From Coptis chinensis (Eukaryota; Streptophyta; Magnoliopsida; Ranunculales; Ranunculaceae), in assembly GCA_015680905.1 (NCBI GenBank), contig CM027381.1, positions 65,027,501-65,091,500 on the forward strand: a stretch of 64,000 nt of DNA. Reading direction: 5' to 3'. Under the pieces are notes generated by a model. The model did no database searches. It had not been told where the DNA came from and was given only the letters and a program-made list of their open reading frames with translations. Positions 1 to 11,234 of this stretch are shown in pieces. The first letter of the stretch is position 1. The number at the start of each line of letters is the position of its first letter. The position numbers were made by a program, and so were the translations under genes.

Positions 1-470
1 AGTTTCCCAGATTTTCTTCAAGTCCACACAGGAGTAATTCATATGCCTTGCAGTGCAATTTCATACCCGAACAACAACATTGACTATGGGACTAACTAAA
101 TCCATGCAAGTTTTTATGGTAGCAATTAATGAGAATGAACAAAGAAGAAAAAGTGAATGGAGGCTCTCATGGTGGAACTTGCAGACAATATATAGATAGT
201 GAAGAAGATGACTTCTTGATACTATATAATTGGGGCCGTTGGATCAAATCTTAGATCTGATGTTGAATTTAAAAATTCACGTGATAAACACGAGCAAGGG
301 TGTTTTAGTCATTATACAAAATCTGTTTTTTTACTAACGGTGAAATCACGGTCAATGCAAAGTCAACGCAGTCAACCGTCAATTTTGGCCCAATGTCTAA
401 TAAACGATTAATTGGTGACCAAACGCAAATTATCCAATTATAATTGGGCCCAAAAACTAAATAACCCATA
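1..470. other. AT-rich flank without a recognised gene
   Basis: No coding region is recognisable on either strand. The minus strand has a TATA-like CTATATATTG near 186-195, followed by an ATG with only a very short reading frame. This could be the promoter edge of a gene lying to the left of the window, but nothing here confirms it. Confidence 0.3.
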
Positions 471-862
471 TAAAACAAATTATTATTTTAGATTTGGATA
501 ATTTAGTGAAATATGTTTGAAATTAAAATTTTTTTATGTCGATACATAAATTTGTAAACCCTAAACCCCAAACCACCAAACTAGTTTATGACTCACAATT
601 TGAAAATTAAAAGAAAATAAAAAATAACAAGTTTAGATATAAAACAAATTATTATTTTGAATAATTAAGTGAAATATGTTGGTACGAAATTTGTAAACCC
701 TGAACCCCAAACCCCAAACTAGTTTATGATTCACAATTGGAAAAAAAATGAAAAATAACAAGTTTAGATATAAAACAAATTATTATTTTAGATTTTGACA
801 TGTTTGATTACATTATTTTAAATTTTGGCATGTTTGATTACATGTTTTAACTTGGTTATATA
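470..862. repeat. AT-rich tandem repeat with telomere-like AAACCCTAAACC spots
   Basis: A unit beginning ATATAAAACAAATTATTATT recurs near 472, 637 and 766. Two units also contain a run like TTTGTAAACCCTAAACCCC, followed by CTAGTTTATGA and TCACAATT. Spacing is about 130-165 bp. The AAACCCTAAACC stretch resembles the plant telomere repeat (CCCTAAA) but is too short and degenerate to be a true interstitial telomere array. No gene is seen between here and about 1240. Confidence 0.6.
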
Positions 863-1245
863 GATACTATGTTATAACAAATAAATAGTGCAGAGTGCAT
901 GTAATTATGTTGGAGTAACTAATTGTGTTGTTCCTAACCCAATTTTTTAAATCGGATTTCAATTTTCCTAATTCAATTAGGATGTGTTGATAATTGATCA
1001 TTACTAATTCAATTTTGCAGATAATTGTTTAAATAAATTATTGTACAATTACGATCGATTAATGATTTGTATTATAAGAAAAGTGTTCGGTGTTTATGTA
1101 TATATAAGAAAAGTGTAATTTGTGTTTATGTAATCAATTTTTATTGGTTAATTGAGCTAATCATTGGTTAATCAGGAATTTCCTTGGTTTTTATAACTTC
1201 TCAATTATTTTAGTCCAAACGACTTCACCACATCGGTCCATAGAA

Positions 1246-1832
1246 GCCCCAAACGATATGTACAAGCCGTTTAAATGCATACTCAAACGATGTGACCAAG
1301 CCGTTTGAGTACACACTCAAACGATGTGGGGAAGCCGTTTGAGTATATGTACAAGCCGTTTAAATGCATACTCAAACGATGTGACCAAGCCGTTTGAGTA
1401 TACACTCAAATGATGTGGGGAAGCCGTTTGAGTGTACACTCAAACGGCATGCTCAGACCGTTCCATGGAATTCCAGAGACCCAAGTTTTAAACGACAGGC
1501 TCAGACCGAGTGCGTGTACTCTGAAACGATGTGGTGGAGTCGTTTTCATGCACACTCAAACGATGTGGGGAAGCCATTTGAGTGTACACTCAAACGGCAT
1601 GCTCAGACCGTTCTATGGAATTCCAGAGACCCAAGTTTTAAACGACAGGCTCAGACCGAGTGCATGTACTATGAAACGATGTGGTGGAGTCGTTTTCATG
1701 CACTCAAATGATGTGGTCAAGCCGTTTGAGTGTACACTCAAACGACATGGCGAAATCGTTTGAGTGTACACTCAAACGACATGACGGGATCGTTTGAGTG
1801 CACACCCAAACGGCCCGAGGGGTTCGTTTGGC
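1246..1832. repeat. Palindromic minisatellite with higher-order repeats
   Basis: Short inverted units of the form ACTCAAACG, about 12 bp of spacer, then CGTTTGAGT are repeated head to tail, so each unit can fold on itself. Two higher-order periods are visible. An 88-bp duplication covers about 1257-1400. A 150-bp duplication places CAAACGGCATGCTCAGACCG at 1441 and again at 1591. Open frames that cross the array arise from the repeat period and show no protein-family features. Confidence 0.85.
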
Positions 1833-2466
1833 GAGACCGGTTGAACTAGTTGCTGGGCTTGGGCTTTGATGGCAAACTTGTAATATGGCAAACTTGTAAA
1901 ATTTCTATTTTTTTAAGGGTTGCCCAATCCAATTTGACGAGTGCCCGATGGAATCACCTAAATAAAAGAGAGCTTCGGTGACCTTGGGGCCGATATGCAA
2001 ACTTCACATGGGGCAACAGAGATAACAATTTATCAAAGTTACATGTGTCCATCTTTGGAGGGAGAACTGTCGGTTTGTATTCAATGTACTATGGTGTTCC
2101 ATGTGGTTTCATGACTTTTAAGCTTATTTCGAGATCTGATACCAATGATGGGTAGTGGTCACAAGTAATAGATAAAATGCTTCAAGGAAAGGGGAAGATA
2201 AGTCACCTGGGGGTGACATCAAGACTTCAGAAACTTCGGTTAAGCTAAGGAAATTTGATGCCAAGAGAAGGAACATCTTCTAAGACATTATAACACTTCG
2301 GTTGAGCTAAGGAAATTCGGTGCTGGGAGGAGAAATAAATTCGACTGATACACTTCGGTTATGCAGAAATGGTCATGCTCTCTGATACAAGCTTTCCAAT
2401 ACAGAGAATGGTTATGCATAAAATGATTATACTTTCATCGGTGGAAAACCATTCATCAGAGAATGT
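1833..2466 (+). other. Non-coding flank resembling a Tat-type retroelement 3' region
   Basis: No gene is seen. Phrases such as TCACCTGGGGGTGACATC and the recurring CACTTCGGTT resemble the text at 9990-10370, which precedes a Tat-type LTR. This suggests that the copia element at 2467 landed in an old gypsy 3' region. The last 5 bp before the copia LTR, AATGT (2462-2466), pair with AATAT (8096-8100) as a target-site duplication with one mismatch. Confidence 0.4.
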
Positions 2467-3166
2467 TGTTGGGGATTATACCAATACCAATCGATTCCCC
2501 ACTACACAGATAACTTGTATTTGAATACAATTCAACTCCGGACAAAATCTAAATATCAACTACAGCCTATACTAACATGCCCAACTCGCTAAACAACTAT
2601 CAACAACAAATAATAATGCAAAGTAGTAAAGGCAAACCACAACACAAAGATTTACCGTGGTTCGGCCAATGATGCCTACTTCCACAAGAGCCAGTTCTTT
2701 ATAAAGTGGGAAGGAAGATTACAATATCTCCTTTCAGTCTCTCACCTTACTAGATCACTCTTATCTCTTTACAGGGTTGTATCTCTGTAAAGGTTATCTC
2801 TCAATCTTGATAGCTTTTAAGATTGGGTTTCTCTCTCTTTGTTTTAGTCTGGATTCCAATCCTTCTGACTTGGTTAGGTTTTCCAAAAACCTTGATTTTG
2901 TTTTTATACCAAAAAACAAATTTCGCATGCGATTCTTGTAAGCGAAGCCCACGAAAATTAGACGAGACGGCAGGTGCTCCATTTTTGAGAGCGAGTCGCT
3001 TCCAAAACACTGGAGCCATGAGCTTGGTCGCCTCATCCGAAAAGGGTCACACTCAACACCGGATCGATTCAAAGGCACGAGCGAAGCGCGCTCGACATAT
3101 CCAACGCCGAATCGGCTCCGTTTCTCTCCAAATCTGTTTCTCTCCTCATGTGGGGATAACTCAACA
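2467..3166 (-). repeat. 3' LTR of the copia element
   Basis: This 700-bp LTR pairs with 7378-8095. On the plus strand both copies begin TGTTGGGGATTATACC; this one ends AACTCAACA and the other AACTCCAACA. A TTTATAAAG box lies near 2698-2706. The copies match closely except in a GC-rich block near 3005-3105, where this copy lacks several GAGCGC units present in the other LTR. Confidence 0.92.
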
Positions 3167-3178
3167 ATCTCCCCCCTC
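3167..3178 (-). other. Polypurine tract of the copia element
   Basis: On the minus strand a GAGGGGGGAGAT run lies immediately before the 3' LTR. This is where the plus-strand DNA primer forms during reverse transcription. Confidence 0.85.
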
Positions 3179-3261
3179 GAGCGGTGAGGGGATACCTCCA
3201 TGCAATTACCAAATTAACAGGGGAGTCTGCTACCATTCGGTGTAGCAGCAAATAATAAAAC

Positions 3262-3939
3262 TTACCTTTCGGTAAGACTTTGGTCATCATATCCCACCCG
3301 TTCTTGTCGGTATGGATCTTCTCGATACACAAATGCTTGTCTTCGAAAGTACTTCTCTAATCCAATGATAACGCGCGTGTGTATGTGCTTGGATCTAGAA
3401 TGAAAAATCGGATTCTTGCTCAAGTGGATGGCGCTCTGACTGTCACATAGAACTACAAACTGTTTCTGCTTTAACCCTAGTTCGTCGAAGAACCTCTTCA
3501 TCCATAGCATCTCTTTGCAACACTCAGTGGCTGCAATATACTTGGCTTCTGTAGTGGAGAGAGCAACACACTTTTGCAACTTGGATTGCCAAGAAACTTC
3601 TCCCCCTGCAAAAGTAACCAGATAACCGGAGGTGGACTTCATCGAGTCAACATCACCTGCCATGTCTGCATCAGTGTAGCCTTCAAGTAAGGGCTTACTT
3701 CCACCAAAGCATAAACACGATTTGGAAGTGACCTTGAGATATCTCAATATCCACTTAACACCTTCCCAATGTTCTTTACCCGGATTTGACAGAAATCTGC
3801 TTACAACACCAACGGTGAAAGCAATATCCGGTCTAGTACACACCATGACATACATCAAACTGCCCACTGTGGATGCATAAGGAATCTTTTCCATCTGACT
3901 CTGCTCATGCTCACCCTTAGGACACATCTCTTTGGTCAT
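3262..3939 (-). pseudogene. Copia RNase H domain and C-terminal pol fragment
   Basis: This 225-codon open piece carries the usual copia pol C-terminus. An RT tail contains YASTVGSLMYVMVCTRPDIA, then RNase H follows with DADMAGD, STSGYLV, WQSK and the acidic stretch STTEAKYIAATE, then KHI near the end. The enzyme removes the RNA strand during reverse transcription. It is separated from the RT piece by a disrupted stretch (3940-4028). The family assignment is secure and activity is very unlikely. Confidence 0.9.
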
Positions 3940-4028
3940 GTGGAACTGGCCACCAAGCGAGAACCAACCGACAAGCTTTCGCTTCCATCCATGTTGAATC
4001 TCTTCAACACCTTCTCAATGTAGCTTTC

Positions 4029-5032
4029 TTAAGAAAGCCACAACTTCCCACTCTTTCTGTCACGAGTGATCCGCATCCCAAGTATCTGCTTTGCTTGACC
4101 CAAATCCTTCATCTCAAAGGACTTACTCAAGTCTTTCTTCAGCTTGGATATTTTGTTGATGTTTGGGCCAACTATCAACATATCATCCACATACAGCAAT
4201 AGCACAATGAAATCCCCATCTGGAAATCTCTGAACAAACACACAATGATCGGAAGCAGACTTCTTGTATCCTTGCTTCGCCATAAAGGAGTCAAACTTTA
4301 TGTACCACTGTCTCGGTGCTTGCTTCAACCCATACAACCTCTTTATCAGCTTGCATACTAGGTGCTCCTTGCTTTTGACCTCAAACCCCTCTGGCTGGTC
4401 CATGTAGACATCTTCTTCAAGGTCTCCATGAAGAAAAGCTGTCTTAACATCTAGCTGCTCAACCTCTAGGTACATACTTGCGGCCATACCCAATACCACC
4501 AGGATAGAAGTCATCTTCACTACAGGAGAGAAAATCTCATCAAAGTCAATCCCTTTCCTTTGACCGAATCCCTTCACAACAAGGCGAGCTTTGTGCCTTG
4601 GGTGAGGATTGTTCTCCTCATGCTTGACTTTGTATAACCACTTATTCTTGAGAACTTTTCTCCCTGTGGGTTTCTCAACTAACTCATAAGTGTGATTCTT
4701 ATCCAAAGAATCCATCTCGTCATGCATGGCCTTCAACCACTTTTCTTTGTCTGTACCTTCAAGTGCCTCTTGATAGTACATAGGTTCTCCACCATCCGAT
4801 CGTACGTATGTGGTGGATACCTAGTTGAAGCTAGTCTCCCTCTGTCAGACCTCCTTGCTCCATTTGCTGGTGCCTTAGGAGGATACACTTCTGCTTGCTC
4901 TGGTGGTGGTTCATGCATCTCATCTGCATTTTCTATACCAATAGGTTCTATCCCATCATGAGCAATAGGATTCTCATCATGAGCTTCAAACTCATGGTTC
5001 TCTGCATTCTCAATGCCTTCTGCACGTTCCAC
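4029..5032 (-). pseudogene. Copia reverse transcriptase
   Basis: The larger piece (4781 down to 4029) has the copia RT landmarks in order: the W...M..E...L..N.T..LV opening, KARLVVKGF, FSPVVKM, LDVKTAFLHGDLEEDVYM, LYGLKQAPRQW and the catalytic LLLYVDDMLIV. It ends at a stop after the RT thumb. The overlapping piece 5032-4733 is the acidic linker between integrase and RT (many E, N and P residues) in another frame, so a frameshift lies near 4735-4780. The enzyme would copy element RNA into cDNA in virus-like particles. Confidence 0.92.
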
Positions 5033-5137
5033 AGTAGGAACTTCTGGTTCTGAATCAACAAGATCATTGGTGAAAGCCTATAGCTTCTCACCCTCCTCAA
5101 AGTCTGCTATGGTTTGGTCTTCTAAGAACACAACATC

Positions 5138-5944
5138 TCAACTTCGGATTACCTTCTTGTTAATTGGATCATAGAGTTTGTAACCAAACTTTTCATCTCC
5201 ATAACCCAGAAAAATGCACTGCTTGGTTTTGTCATCAAGCTTTGATCTCTCATCCTTCGGAATATGCACAAATGCCCTGCACCCAAATACCCTCAAGTAT
5301 CCATAATCAACATCTCTGCCTGACCATACTCTCTCTGGATAATCACTATTCAGAGGTTTTGCCGGCGACAGGTTGATCACATGCACGGCGGTACGCATTG
5401 CTTCTACCCAGTAGCTTCTAGGTAGCTTAGAGTGAGATAGCATGCATCTCATACTCTCTACAATGGTACGGTTCATTCTCTCTGCTATTCCATTCTGTTG
5501 CGGTGTCTTGGGAATGGTCTGCTCATGACGAATCCCATGACTCTAGCAATACTCTTCAAATGGCCCAATGTACTCACCCCCATTATCTGAGCGAATACAC
5601 TTCAACAACTTCCCAGTCTCTCTTTCCACCATGCTGTGGAATTTCTCAAACACGCCAAGTACTTCATCCTTGGTCTTTAGACTATAGGCCCATATCTTTC
5701 TTGACGCATCATCAATGAATGTCAAGAAGTACGAAGCTCCCTGGTGGGACTTTACTCTCATAGGACCACATAAGTCTGTCTGCACTAGTTCAAAGACAAT
5801 GTCCTTTCTGTGAGAAGGGAATCTTTGGAAAGACACCTTGTGTTGCTTTCCTACCAAACAGTGAGTACATGTATTTAAATGTGTACCTTTAATGTCTGGC
5901 ATGACCTTTTGCTTAGCAAGAACTTCCATCCCTTTTATGCCCAT
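5138..5944 (-). pseudogene. Copia integrase core
   Basis: Piece 5944-5543 holds the zinc-binding CTHCLVGKQHKVSF motif, then TDLCGPM and SDNGGEY, which carry the first two catalytic aspartates. After a break, the line containing PQQNGIAERMNRT (about 5465-5500) supplies the catalytic glutamate. Piece 5476-5138 follows with the C-terminal YLRVFGCRAFVHIP and KCIFLGY motifs. Integrase inserts the cDNA into the chromosome. Frameshifts at about 5480-5540 and 5040-5137 disable this copy. Confidence 0.92.
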
Positions 5945-5986
5945 GTGACACAGTCTCTTGTGCCACAGTTCAGATGAAGCTTCTTC

Positions 5987-6268
5987 TTACGCAAGATTAA
6001 ACTTCGCTTTACACAAACTAGCCTGTGTTTTGTAAAGAGAGCAAGTTTTCTTTCCTCTGGCTGCTATAATGGAACCTCTGCTCAGTTTCCATACCCCGTT
6101 ACCAAACGAGTTTACAAAGCCATCGTCATCTAATTTCCCAGCCGAAATTAGGCTTAGCCGTATGTCAGGGACATGTCTTACATTCTTGAGTGTCAAGGTA
6201 TAGCCGACATTGGTTTCTACATGAACATCTCCAATGCCTATAATCTTCGAGACTACACTGTTACCCAT
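5987..6268 (-). pseudogene. Copia gag-pre-integrase segment
   Basis: The text TLKNVRHVPDIRLSLISAGKLDDDGF is the standard copia bridge between protease and integrase (gag-pre-integrase family). It ends with the ARGKKTCSLY pattern. A stop near 5986 separates it from the integrase piece. Confidence 0.85.
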
Positions 6269-6284
6269 CCTTACTTCACCATAT

Positions 6285-6579
6285 TCACCACAGCTGTAGG
6301 TAGTGAAGAATCCCTGTCTTGGTGTGGCGTGATAGGATGCTCTCAGTATCTATCACCCACTCGTATCCCCGACATGAGGTACTAAGACAAAGACACACCA
6401 CAATCGACCTGATTCCCACTAGGTCGCCGACTAGTGCGGTAGTATCTCTGTTTGTGTTTCCGTTTCTCTGCACCATGTCTTCATGTACCGCGGTTATTCT
6501 TCTCATCCCTCTTCGATGTTACGCACTCATATCTGAAGTGGCCCTTGGTGGCACAATAGTAACATTGCCTCTCTACCTT
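6285..6579 (-). pseudogene. Copia zinc knuckle and disrupted protease
   Basis: At 6523-6564 the minus strand encodes a CCHC knuckle, C-YY-C-ATKG-H-FRYE-C (CX2CX4HX4C), the RNA-binding end of gag. Downstream the protease reads EWVIDT and then leaves frame: an extra base falls within the expected D-T-G-A catalytic motif (about 6335-6345), and the following residues continue in another frame. The lesion thus sits in the aspartic protease active site itself. Confidence 0.8.
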
Positions 6580-6724
6580 AGGAGTTCTAGCTTCACCCCT
6601 AGATTTATACGTCATCACCTCTAGAACGAGATGGTTTTACGTTTCTACCTCTCCCCGTTTCTCTCGTGAAAGGATCTCGAGTGTGAGAGGAGCTGCTTCT
6701 TGCACTCCTTCCTAGTCTCCTCAT

Positions 6725-7267
6725 TCAACAAAGACGTGGTAGCCATCTCCATGGTAACAATTCCATCCTTGGTCGCTCCGTGTAGAAATCTAATGTCTCC
6801 CAACTTTTGGGTAGAGAGCCTAATAGGATCAAAGCCTCAACTTCGTCTCCCAAATTGATCTTCATCAAATTCATCTGATTGATGATATTCTGTACTTCAT
6901 TAAGATGCTCAGACATTGAAGAACCCTTTTGGTACTTCGTGTCTGCAAACTTCTTAACGACTAGCACTTTGTTTCCACCCGACTTCCTCTCATAAAGGTC
7001 TTCAAGTTTCTTCCACAGACTGAAGGCTGTAGTCTCTTGGGACACATGGTGAAAGACACTATCGTCAATCCACTGTCGAATGTATCCAATCGCTTTTCTG
7101 TCAAGCTTTTTCCACTCATCCTCATTAGTCTTTTCTGGTTTTACTCCCTCATTCTCAATGGGAAGTGCCAAGTCCTTGCAGTATAGCAAGTCTTCCATCT
7201 TGGCTTTCCAGATGGTGTAGTTCTTCTTATTCAGACTCATCATGCGAGTGTTCACGGAATGGTCCAT
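6725..7267 (-). pseudogene. Copia gag N-terminal domain
   Basis: The ATG at 7267 is the natural start. It lies about 100 nt downstream of the PBS, and the protein opens with the familiar LNKKNYTIWKAKMEDLLYCK of TNT1-type gag. Helical segments follow, including WKKLDRKAIGYIRQWI, SLWKKLEDLYERKS and the LNEVQNIINQM helix. A frameshift near 6725 separates it from the knuckle. Gag would form the particle shell. Confidence 0.9.
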
Positions 7268-7362
7268 CTCTACAAGTTATTTAACCTCAAATCTTCTCTC
7301 AGGAATTTTGTCAAACACCTTCTGACCAAGATTCGGATAACACCCTAGGCAATTCTAACCAA

Positions 7363-7375
7363 GGCTCTGATACCA
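7363..7375 (-). other. Primer-binding site, initiator tRNA-Met
   Basis: The minus strand reads TGGTATCAGAGCC two bases inside the 5' LTR. This is the standard plant copia PBS matched to initiator tRNA-Met, and it fixes the element as minus-strand sense. Confidence 0.93.
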
Positions 7376-7377
7376 CT

Positions 7378-8095
7378 TGTTGGGGATTATACCAATACCA
7401 ATCGATTCCCCACTACACAGATAACTTGTATTTGAACACAATTCAACTCTAGACAAAATCTAAATATCAACTACAGCCTATACTAACATGCCCAACTCGC
7501 TAAACAACTATCAACAACAAATAATAATGCAAAGCAGTAAAGGCAAACCACAACACAAAGATTTACCGTGGTTCGGCCAATGATGCCTACTTCCACAAGA
7601 GCCAGTTCTTTATAAAGTGGGAAGGAAGATTACAATCTCTCCTTTCAGTCTCTCAACTTACTAGATCACTCTTATCTCTTTACAGGGTTGTATCTCTGTA
7701 AAGGTTATCTCTCAATCTTGATAGCTTTCAAGATTGGGTTTCTCTTTTGTTTTAGTGCGATTCCAATCCTTCGACTTGGTTAGGTTTTCCAAAACCTTGA
7801 TTTTGTTTTTATACCAAAAAACAAATTTCGCGTTACTGTAGCGAAGCCCACGAAAATTAGACACGAGGTGCAAGTTAAACCATTTGAGCCGGTGGTCGCT
7901 TCAAAACATCGGAGCCATGGCGCGCAGTGCGCCTCATCTGAGCGCGGGTCGCGCTCTGAACACTGGACTGACTCAAAGGCATGAGCGCAGGTGCGCCTAC
8001 TCTGAGCGCAGGCGCGCTCTAACATATCCAACGCCGAATCAGCTCCGTTTCTCTCCACCTTTGTTTCTCTCCTCATGTGAGGGATAACTCCAACA
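7378..8095 (-). repeat. 5' LTR of the copia element
   Basis: This 718-bp LTR has a TATA-like TTTATAAA at 7609-7616 in the minus-strand sense. A GC-rich stretch (about 7915-8030) contains several GAGCGCGGGTCGCGCTC-like palindromes that the other LTR has largely lost. The element ends at 8095 and AATAT follows as half of the target duplication. Confidence 0.92.
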
Positions 8096-8669
8096 AATAT
8101 ATCAAAACCAATCGCAACAACACAAATTTTCAATAGCTGAAATATTTGAAGTTCAATACTTGGTATCGAAAGTGATCATTTAATTTTCAACATCGTACAA
8201 CTTCTTCTCATTTCCAATTTGTTTACCTTTACTTTTTAACAACAAACAACAACCCATTTTCGATTCCCTCCATAATCTTAATCTGAAACTCACAAAACCA
8301 AAACCAATCGAATAGGAACAACCTAACTTTGATACCCAACTCCCAGAAGCTTCATCAAATGAACTCAAATTTGGAAATAGCCCATATAAGCAACTGATCA
8401 CTCAGTTTTTGTTGCTGTTGTTACTCATCCTTTCTTGGCCATTTTTTGGTTTCGAATCTCTCAAGTTTTTATTGGCTATAGACTTGGCTTCATTCACGTA
8501 ACAATCATTGAATTTGAATCTAGAATGAACTCCTGTTTTTTTTAGCTAACTACATCGGTTATGGTTTTGAAAGCAATTGAAGATTTTATTGATTAAAAAG
8601 CAATGATCTATGATTTGTGATGAATTGAAGATTGATCTTGCACGAAAGGGAAAGGCATTCAACAGGATA
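8096..8669. other. AT-rich flank of the copia insertion, no gene recognised
   Basis: Both strands were read. Short open frames occur but none has recognisable motifs. The sequence joins the copia target site to the LINE-like fragment that follows. Confidence 0.35.
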
Positions 8670-9349
8670 CGCTTCGACTGATGTTTAATGGCTTCATCTA
8701 TCATGTGTGGCAAGAAAGGAATAGAAGGATCTTTCAACACAAAAATCAGATTGTCATCCAGCCATCCAGGTGAGTTTATTGATCGTTCATGATGTAGCGA
8801 CCAAACTCTCTTCCCTCAAAATAGTAATGGATGAAGGGCCCGAAAGAGACATTGTTATGTCAATATGGAATGTAATTGTGGAAGCAAGGCTGAGAATAGC
8901 TCGATTTTGTGCATGGGAGAAGCCAAATATGGGATCGTATTGCCTCAATACTGATGGAACACTCTAGGGAGAACAAGGGGGTGGGCTGCTGTGATAAGAG
9001 ACAGAGAAGGAGTTGTTGTAGCAGCTGCACAGGGAAAATCAGAATATCAGACGATCGACCTCATTGAGTTACCGGGGTTAGCGAGAGGAGGAGAGAAGAT
9101 GTTTACCTTATGGCGAGCCCATTACCCATGGCAAGCCCATTACCTTATGGGTGAAATCTATGGATTGAAAGCCCAATTTGAGAGTTTCACACTCAAACAT
9201 GTATTTCGGGAAGCCAACAAATTAGCCGATATATTGGCTAGTAATATCCCGACAACAAGTTATGTAGTAATTATCCCTAGTTCATTTTTCGAAGATGTAA
9301 GGAAAATTGTATTCGATGATGCCAGGGAATCTCATTGCTATTACCATTA
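8670..9349 (+). pseudogene. LINE-type RNase H domain fragment
   Basis: Plus-strand translation gives HVWQERNRRIF near 8690-8730, then LNTDGTL (about 8945-8965), VIRDREGVVVAA (about 8988-9025) and the closing HVFREANKLADILA (about 9198-9240). These are the successive landmarks of the RNase H-like domain at the C-terminus of plant non-LTR retroelement polyproteins. At least two stops or frameshifts interrupt it, and about 40 residues between VIRD and FREAN are replaced by a repetitive PWQAHY segment. No RT domain accompanies it, so it is a 3' relic. Confidence 0.75.
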
Positions 9350-10378
9350 AAACTTTCCACCATTCAAGCTTAAATTGGGTATTGTGAGTTTGTTTGGTTT
9401 TTTCCTGTTCTTGGGTTCAAAAATCAAGCAGCTATTGTTTTCTTTAAAAACACAAAACAACTTTTTATTGCTTAATAACCAATACATGGTATCGGATGGG
9501 GGCGACATCTTCAGAAAAACAAGTGAAATTGAAATTGAACAGAAATGGGTTTGTGAAAACAAATTCCAAAAAAGTTTAAAAGTTTTGTTCAAAGTAAGGT
9601 GATGTTACGAAGGATAGTGGTGGCAAAAAATTACTGACTTCGGATGAAGTTCTAATAAAAGAGTTTCGACTTTATAAAGAATTGAAATCGATATTGTGGT
9701 TGTTGTTGCTTGCTTTCATCGGTCTATGAACAAAGTGGTGGAGTACAATAGACCAAATGAAATCAATCTTTTGAAGGAACTTACTTGAATAATTGAGTTG
9801 ATACAATACTACAACGAGGTGTTCATGTGGTTAAGATCTATGTTTTCGGATACGATTTCCAAGACATCGGCAAAGATTTCTCATAAAAAGTTTCAGCAGA
9901 AACTTTATGGTCAAGTTTGTGAGATTAGAGATAAGAAATGGTATTGCTCAGAAGGGTGAACTGAATGATTAAAGTGCTAGCTCTACATCAGAGGGTGATA
10001 CAGAGTAAATCACTTGGGGGCAAGATTTTGTTACCCATATAGGCTCACCGATACAAACCATTCACCTCTGTTTCAGACTTTAGAAAGAGAGACTGCCCAC
10101 AAGGATGAAATTTGGTAACCGATATAAAGTCATCAGTTGAAGACAAGAGTATCACATTGCCGATATATCTTAGTGACTGGGAGACCATATGATTCAATTT
10201 GGGGCTAAAATAGCGAAATCAATTGGGACATATAATCCAACGAAGACATCTACAATATTGACATCAAGGCAAGCAACCAAGAGACACAATCTTCGTTACA
10301 AATATCAAGTAAACACTTGGGGGTGACATGCCGATATAAGAATCAAACACATGGGGCGACTCATGAAGTAGTTTTAGT
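9350..10378 (+). other. Non-coding relic, probably Tat-type gypsy internal 3' region
   Basis: No gene is seen. The text contains AAATCACTTGGGGGCAAG (about 10004-10021), ACACTTGGGGGTGACATG and ACACATGGGGCGACTC. This is the kind of G-run phrase found 3' of pol in the better-preserved Tat element (ACATGGGGGCATAGAGAG at about 22550). It is probably part of the same old element whose 3' LTR is at 12166-12504. Confidence 0.4.
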
Positions 10379-11200
10379 TGTGAATGTCTCAAAGTTATTG
10401 ATGTAGTTCACCATAAATTGTTTGGAGCTTAAATGATTTGGGAGTTTAGAAGAAGGAAGGTAGTTTCTCTAGTTTAGGACAAGTTGTTGTTTATTAGTTT
10501 ATGAAGAACATTGAAAGAAAAGCTTAAGTGGTTTTAATGATTGAAGAACATAAACTTGAAAGCAATGAAAGAAAATGATTGATTGAAGAAAGAACAAACA
10601 AAGAAAGATGATAGATTGATTGAAATATAAAATCAAATAACAAGATTGAAATGAAGAACAATAAAGTAAAATGACTTGAATGTAAAAAGACTAGAAATTA
10701 AATCATATATGACACTAGATTAAGTCTAGGTACATTCTCTCTCCCTAACTTTTAGTTCTTATACCCCTACTTTATACAAATAACTGATTTGCCCTTCTCC
10801 ATTACATTTGAGACACCCCACCTTTTACTTTATGCTTTTGCTTTTTGATTTCTTCTTGATCAAGATAGGTTTTAGAGAAAGCCATCTTTTGAGTTGAGGA
10901 CATTTATCTCTAGTCTTCTGAGTTGAGGACTTGACTTTCAGCTCCTTGGTTTTGAGTCCTTGACCTTTGACTTTGACTTTTGACTTTTTCAGTACTTTTT
11001 CATAGCAGCTTCTAGTCTTCATAATAAGCATGATTAAAGCTCCTTTTAGTGCTAAGATACAACTTTTATGATAAGTGGTATGAATTTCTCTATAACCTGA
11101 GAAAGACAATAAAAGCTATGAGTTGTCTTTTCATTAAGTGTAAGAAAAATTGTAATGCAATAATACAAGGATAATAAAACGCACATTTGAGAGCTAATCA
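10379..11200 (-). repeat. Dispersed repeat copy 1, possible solo LTR
   Basis: This about 820-bp segment is repeated in the same orientation at 28324-29138 with moderate divergence. On the minus strand the ends read TGATTAGC ... TTCACA, with a TATA-like TTGTATAAAGTAGG near 10773-10786 and runs of TTGACTTTGACTT, as in plant LTRs. No reading frame shared by both copies was found. I saw no clear target duplication, so the solo LTR label is inference. Confidence 0.6.
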
Positions 11201-11234
11201 CCTCACCAATCAAAAACCCTCGAAAGAGGCACAA

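Larger units (their letters stand above)
2467..8095 (-). mobile_element. Complete but decayed Ty1/copia LTR retrotransposon, TNT1-like
   Basis: This 5.6-kb element is transcribed from the minus strand. In sense order it reads 5' LTR (7378-8095), tRNA-Met PBS, gag with zinc knuckle, protease, gag-pre-integrase, integrase, reverse transcriptase, RNase H, PPT and 3' LTR (2467-3166). Integrase before RT defines copia, and the protein text resembles the TNT1-94 polyprotein family (from memory). The usual single polyprotein is broken into at least eight open pieces, so the copy is inactive. LTR ends are TGTTGG and CCAACA, and a 5-bp target duplication (AATGT/AATAT) flanks it. Confidence 0.93.

Noticed and set aside
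540..720. Interstitial telomere
   Set aside because: AAACCCTAAACCCC-like text occurs only in two short spots inside an AT-rich repeat, with no extended CCCTAAA array.
1394..1763. Two overlapping open frames of more than 100 codons in the palindromic array
   Set aside because: They are created by the repeat period, are not started by ATG in one case, and show no protein-family features.
2794..3332. Several open frames on both strands across the copia 3' LTR
   Set aside because: They run across the LTR and into non-coding text, and the matching LTR at 7378-8095 does not preserve them.
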